Position numbers and translations under genes: made by a program. A stretch of 9,439 bases of DNA from an uncultured Rhodospirillaceae bacterium (GTDB lineage: Bacteria > Pseudomonadota > Alphaproteobacteria > RF32 > CAG-239): assembly GCA_900313185.1 (NCBI GenBank), contig OMQI01000148.1, positions 1 through 9,439 on the forward strand, in the 5' to 3' direction. Below are positions 7,301 through 9,439 of this stretch, piece after piece (positions within the stretch are counted from its first letter, which is position 1; each line of letters opens with the position of its first letter). Below the pieces are notes generated by a model that saw only the letters and a program-made list of their open reading frames with translations, was not told the DNA's origin and made no database searches.

Positions 7301-8347
7301 ACCTCCCGGATATAAGGTTCCGTCTGCGGTTCCGGCTCTGCCGTCTGACCAACCTTGTTGTCCGCCTTTGCAGCTGTCATCTCCCGGAGCGGACGGACAG
7401 CCACCACAAAGTGTCTGCAGACTACTACAGCTTGGATCTAAAGCTGTTGCGGCGTGTGCTTGAGTAGTTGAAGAACTTGCAGCACCGTCTTCAATTTCAA
7501 AGTGCAAGTGTACGGCATAAGGTTTACCGCAACCGGCTGTAGTCCACATTCCCTTATATTCGTCCGTTCTTTGGGCTGTGGCATCGCAAGGAGCACCACC
7601 AATGCTTTTTGCATTGGAGCCACCCATTAAGCCGATAATGTCGTTTCTTTTTACCTGAGCACCGGCAGATACTTTGTACGCTAACAAATGGCGATAGGTT
7701 GATTTATAATATTGTCCGCCGCTTGGAGCATTTTTACATCCTTTAGTGTGAGTAATGGCAATTGTGCGTCCGCCACCGCTTGATGTATTTACATATACAA
7801 CTTTACCGTCTGCAGCAGCATAAACATTTATCAGCGGATAAGAACCGTCTTTTCTGGTACAAGATTTGGCACCTAAATCACTTCCGTAGTGATTACGTGG
7901 AGTAGGGTTACCACCGGCACCGTTCGGGCGATAACCGAGGCCGCCATAGCTACCGACACAACTGACCGGAGTTAAATCAAAGCATCCCTTGGCCGAACGT
8001 TCGTGTAAACAAGCAGCTCGCATACTGCTGTTTGAGGCCAATTGATTAAAATGCCCCTTGCTGTCCTGCTTCATTATACATCCCTTGGTAGCAGCTGAAC
8101 AATCGGCTTTTTGACAGGAAGGTTGTGCAGTACCACTGCCTCCTGAACCTGTTCCTTTTGCCCCGGTTCCTCCCGTACCGATACCGGATTTTGGAGTATA
8201 TGTGGAGGTTCCAGCTCCCCAATCATAGCACTGTGCATCTAAAGCAAAGAAAAGTGTAACACAAAATAATCCCACACCTAAGAGAAATGACTTTGCTAAG
8301 CCTCTTTTGACTTTTTGTTGTATGTTATTTTCCAACCGTTTTTTCAT
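4397..8347 (-). CDS. M23 metallopeptidase fused to VirB6/TrbL-like channel protein, 1316 aa
   Basis: Residues 1-40 form a signal peptide or anchor with a K-rich start and a hydrophobic core near 21-36. Residues 41-380 are Gly/Ser-rich and hold 17 cysteines, as expected for a disulfide-bonded periplasmic region. Within it, about 150-290 is an M23 (LytM/lysostaphin) domain: NHYGSD (His153, Asp157), YRHLL (His220) and HLHFE (His280, His282), so all metal and catalytic positions look present. Six membrane segments follow near 405-425, 438-462, 572-590, 593-617, 631-650 and 682-702, then a Gly/Ala-rich stretch typical of TrbL/VirB6 proteins. Residues 780-1120 are hydrophilic with many D-x-x-G-N/Q turns; 1220-1306 is a highly charged Glu/Arg/Lys coiled coil. 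The ATG at 8347 has AGGGGA 9 bases upstream. An in-frame ATG at 8368 (overlapping the previous stop) and one at 8515 (deep inside the upstream gene) are less likely. VirB6 proteins form the inner-membrane part of type IV secretion channels; M23 enzymes cut peptidoglycan cross-bridges. Confidence 0.85.
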   Translation of the reverse strand: MKKRLENNIQQKVKRGLAKSFLLGVGLFCVTLFFALDAQCYDWGAGTSTYTPKSGIGTGGTGAKGTGSGGSGTAQPSCQKADCSAATKGCIMKQDSKGHFNQLASNSSMRAACLHERSAKGCFDLTPVSCVGSYGGLGYRPNGAGGNPTPRNHYGSDLGAKSCTRKDGSYPLINVYAAADGKVVYVNTSSGGGRTIAITHTKGCKNAPSGGQYYKSTYRHLLAYKVSAGAQVKRNDIIGLMGGSNAKSIGGAPCDATAQRTDEYKGMWTTAGCGKPYAVHLHFEIEDGAASSSTTQAHAATALDPSCSSLQTLCGGCPSAPGDDSCKGGQQGWSDGRAGTADGTLYPGGAGGGADGGGGYARSQCQYSDYLSNDKCVFCDMFKTMFNAASQIALMADTGLLTPTLNLVKIGFLIWLAIYLLKQLASFNATNSGELTKGILFQGFRVAVVALILSSTASLFYVMDLTLNPVMMTGLNFINDLNTTSTCDKNADYMQNIKGYSSAKGYAGTEKPQGGLSKELGESIVCGIKNLEDSTGMLMKLGNFSVCLGFHDHPWVLADTMGIRIDLPHLGYVTTGIFLWLAGLALLLTFPWCLVDCILQLCIAAALIPCAIGAYAFKITSKYLKIIWDFFMNAMFNFVFMAIIIYIINQQLESWIGVDLGGSENGPDSDHQIFIRFNGLAWYGMGFIRVAAVCFFCYVFFDEAKSMAEKFASSPGLGGGKGIGRMVGGTMMDAAGKTGKAALHTTGKVASAAGAGLNYAVGNQYRSMKNHAIGAIASRFGKNASVTGADGKTIAHEGSFRMFGRDIKFSATKGEDGKWSLTRETHKRSQSDKAFEKVLDKDGNEVRDENGNVKYRARHRVLGKVTGYEDMIATKDENGNLVYSTADGKSTFRLDENGQIASYKTRFTRSYLGLGKAVEKTKKQYGTNRVVSTPTSRTTERTDALGNVTDAHTEMKDFNLFNRDLVRKDGTINIDTFNEMQKNMANPEQAAKVLVAKVMEARGIKMDLSNPNTTVNIDDNGQVTINQVTKETVREDGKDVEKIVQTKNIQAVMIGDQMFIAAETTDGDGNTTLHESNGIFHTVQTATKQKDGTFQYNFDGGFSEYAMSKNSFMSPVNHKGEWGNNINRDKAMAGFTQAHFDKYMDQLNVKQMGRTMSTGAYNRSAEAGERYSNIHKGKLESMEEAKQNMTNAEPERQGQRVYQFNDNKGNNPNDDKMPDDLKNKVNNNLNDIQEVRDQLEQEYKTRERLEQEQRELQEKENKSIEEEERIKRELEESQRKTDELRRKQEEAERKKAEIDEEVRKWRELNDNGNSNK

Positions 8348-8356
8348 TTCTGTCAG

Positions 8357-8362
8357 TCCCCT
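8357..8362 (-). promoter_or_regulatory. Shine-Dalgarno overlapping the upstream stop codon
   Basis: AGGGGA ends 9 bases before ATG 8347 and overlaps the TAG stop at 8363-8361 of the preceding gene. This arrangement suggests translational coupling and supports the start at 8347 over longer alternatives. Confidence 0.6.
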
Positions 8363-9439
8363 AGTCATCGTACGTATTGATTGATTTAAAGTAATCTCTG
8401 TCTTCCTGAGCTGCCTCTTTCTTTCTTTGTTCGGCATCATGCATTTGCTGCCAAGTGGTCCATTTATGCTTGGATTGTCCGTCGGCAGGCTTGTTGTTTT
8501 GCAGACTTTGACCAAAGTCTTTTAATACATTACCTAATACACTGGCGGTTCCCTCTGCCGCATGTTTAATGTCTTGTCCGGTGCCTTTGATGGTGCGAGC
8601 CGCAGTTCGCAGAACGACTTGTCCGGTCTTTTTTAAGATAACTTTGTCCTCTTTGGCCTTTTTCAAGGCTTCCCAACCATTAGCAAGTTTATTGACGTTA
8701 TTAATAGCACTGTTAATCGGGTGTCTTACTCCTTTACCCAGGCTTTCGGCTATTTTGAATGGAGCAGACAGTAATGCTGACGGTTGCAAACTTATAGGGG
8801 CTTTGTCGGCATCTTTCCAAGCTTCTTTTGTAGCTTGAGCAAGTTTCCTCTTCTCTTCACCCATAAACATCCGCATAGCTTCGGTTGTTACCACATTTTC
8901 CGGTGTATTCTTCAAGCTCTGAATATCATTATAAACCGTTGCCGCCGCACCGGCTACAGCATTTTTAGTGGTATTTTGGATATTAGTTGCCATATTTTGC
9001 GCACCGGATTTTATATTTTTTCCTGCAGTTTTCAAATCTTCCACAATATCATCACCGGTTTTCATATTTTCCGGATTCCCGGCCATCATTTGTCCGGTAT
9101 TGTAAACGGCAGCCGCTGCTCCGGCCGCCATATTACGGGCACCAGTTTTAATACCTTTTCCGGCAGCTTTCAAATCATCTTTAACACTGTCTAAAGACTG
9201 ATTGATGGCACCTTTTACATCATCACGAGTGACTATATCATTAGGATTGTTCTTTCCCAGTATCTGTTTATTATACAAGTTGATACCGGCCGCCGCAGCG
9301 TCAGCCGCAGCATTTTGCAGTTGGCCGCCTCCGTGAGCAACTTTATTTTCTGCCCAATTGCCGGCTTTTTTGAATGCTTTATCAATTTTAGCATCCCATC
9401 TTTTTTCTCGTTCTCTGCGCGTAGAATCTTTTGTTAAAG
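8361..9439 (-). CDS. C-terminal part of large Ala/Gly-rich repeat protein, possibly a VirB6/TrbL-like tail, partial at N-terminus
   Basis: The frame is open to the window edge, so 358 C-terminal residues are visible and the true start lies beyond 9439. An in-frame TTG at 9278 is not a convincing start, because the coding pattern and the first repeat unit continue upstream of it. The visible part has no membrane segment. Residues 19-192 contain three related units built on a D-L-K-x-A-G-K-x-I-K-x-G-A type helix, then A-A-x-Y-N and N-P-E-N. The next 130 residues are Lys-rich helices (TAARTIKGTGQDIKHAAEG), and the end is a charged helix (DAEQRKKEAAQEDRDYF). The Gly/Ala/Lys helices resemble the stretch after the last membrane span of the downstream M23-VirB6 protein. 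This suggests the cytoplasmic tail of a second VirB6/TrbL-like protein, and tandem VirB6 paralogues are known in Rickettsiales. The membrane part is not visible, so this is tentative. It is translationally coupled to the next gene. Confidence 0.8.
   Translation of the reverse strand, partial: LTKDSTRREREKRWDAKIDKAFKKAGNWAENKVAHGGGQLQNAAADAAAAGINLYNKQILGKNNPNDIVTRDDVKGAINQSLDSVKDDLKAAGKGIKTGARNMAAGAAAAVYNTGQMMAGNPENMKTGDDIVEDLKTAGKNIKSGAQNMATNIQNTTKNAVAGAAATVYNDIQSLKNTPENVVTTEAMRMFMGEEKRKLAQATKEAWKDADKAPISLQPSALLSAPFKIAESLGKGVRHPINSAINNVNKLANGWEALKKAKEDKVILKKTGQVVLRTAARTIKGTGQDIKHAAEGTASVLGNVLKDFGQSLQNNKPADGQSKHKWTTWQQMHDAEQRKKEAAQEDRDYFKSINTYDD
8874..9383 (-). repeat. Three diverged protein-level repeat units in the upstream partial gene
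   Basis: Units at about 9383-9180, 9179-9042 and 9041-8874 each run from a helix (KAFKKAGNWAENK; DDLKAAGKGIKTGARN; EDLKTAGKNIKSGAQN) through an Ala-rich turn ending in YN (AAAAGINLYN; AAGAAAAVYN; AVAGAAATVYN) to a short N-P-N/E or T-P-E-N segment. The third unit has an insert (ATNIQNTTKN). The copies have diverged at the DNA level, so this is an old duplication. Confidence 0.75.

Noticed and set aside
4397..8515. Longer 1372-aa start for the M23-VirB6 gene
   Set aside because: It would overlap the upstream gene by about 155 bases and bury the signal peptide 56 residues inside. The ATG at 8347 has a good Shine-Dalgarno and starts just before the signal peptide.
8361..9278. TTG at 9278 as the start of the upstream gene
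   Set aside because: The same frame stays open to the window edge and contains the first of three homologous repeat units upstream of the TTG.

Overview
The window comes from a Gram-negative bacterium. It encodes a lipoprotein with an LAAC lipobox that reads as an outer-membrane secretin, and a VirB6/TrbL-type inner-membrane channel protein. The sequence is moderately AT-rich, with expanded VirB6-like proteins, which recalls Alphaproteobacteria (Rickettsiales or uncultured gut lineages). That placement is inference; no marker gene is present. All genes lie on the minus strand, so transcription runs from high to low coordinates.

Region 1 (9439 to 4397) is an envelope-spanning secretion or conjugation module. 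First comes the C-terminal part of a large protein that is open at the window edge. It carries three Ala/Gly-rich repeat units and ends in a charged helix. Its stop codon overlaps the Shine-Dalgarno sequence of the next gene, a 1316-residue protein. That protein joins a signal peptide, a Cys-rich periplasmic region, a complete-looking M23 (LytM/lysostaphin-type) metallopeptidase domain, a VirB6/TrbL-like polytopic membrane domain, a long tail rich in D-x-x-G-N/Q turns, and a terminal charged coiled coil.

Region 2 (4396 to 3200) is regulatory. A 324-residue protein with two Cro/CI-type HTH domains and an S24/LexA-like C-terminal domain has its own candidate promoter. Between it and the next gene is a perfect 13-bp inverted repeat whose arms flank a TATAAT box, a strong operator candidate.

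Region 3 (3199 to 1) looks like a three-gene operon: a 503-residue helical, low-complexity protein ending in four WEYVDENGNPI repeats; a 170-residue helical protein of unknown function; and a secretin-like lipoprotein (PilN/BfpB-like N-terminal domains) cut by the window start.

Together the window suggests a type IV secretion, conjugation or type IVb-pilus locus. An inner-membrane channel carries its own peptidoglycan endopeptidase, an outer-membrane secretin is encoded nearby, and a dedicated regulator sits between the two gene groups. No ATPase, coupling protein or pilin gene is visible, so the system type cannot be fixed from this window. No tRNA, rRNA, CRISPR array, transposase or integrase was found.
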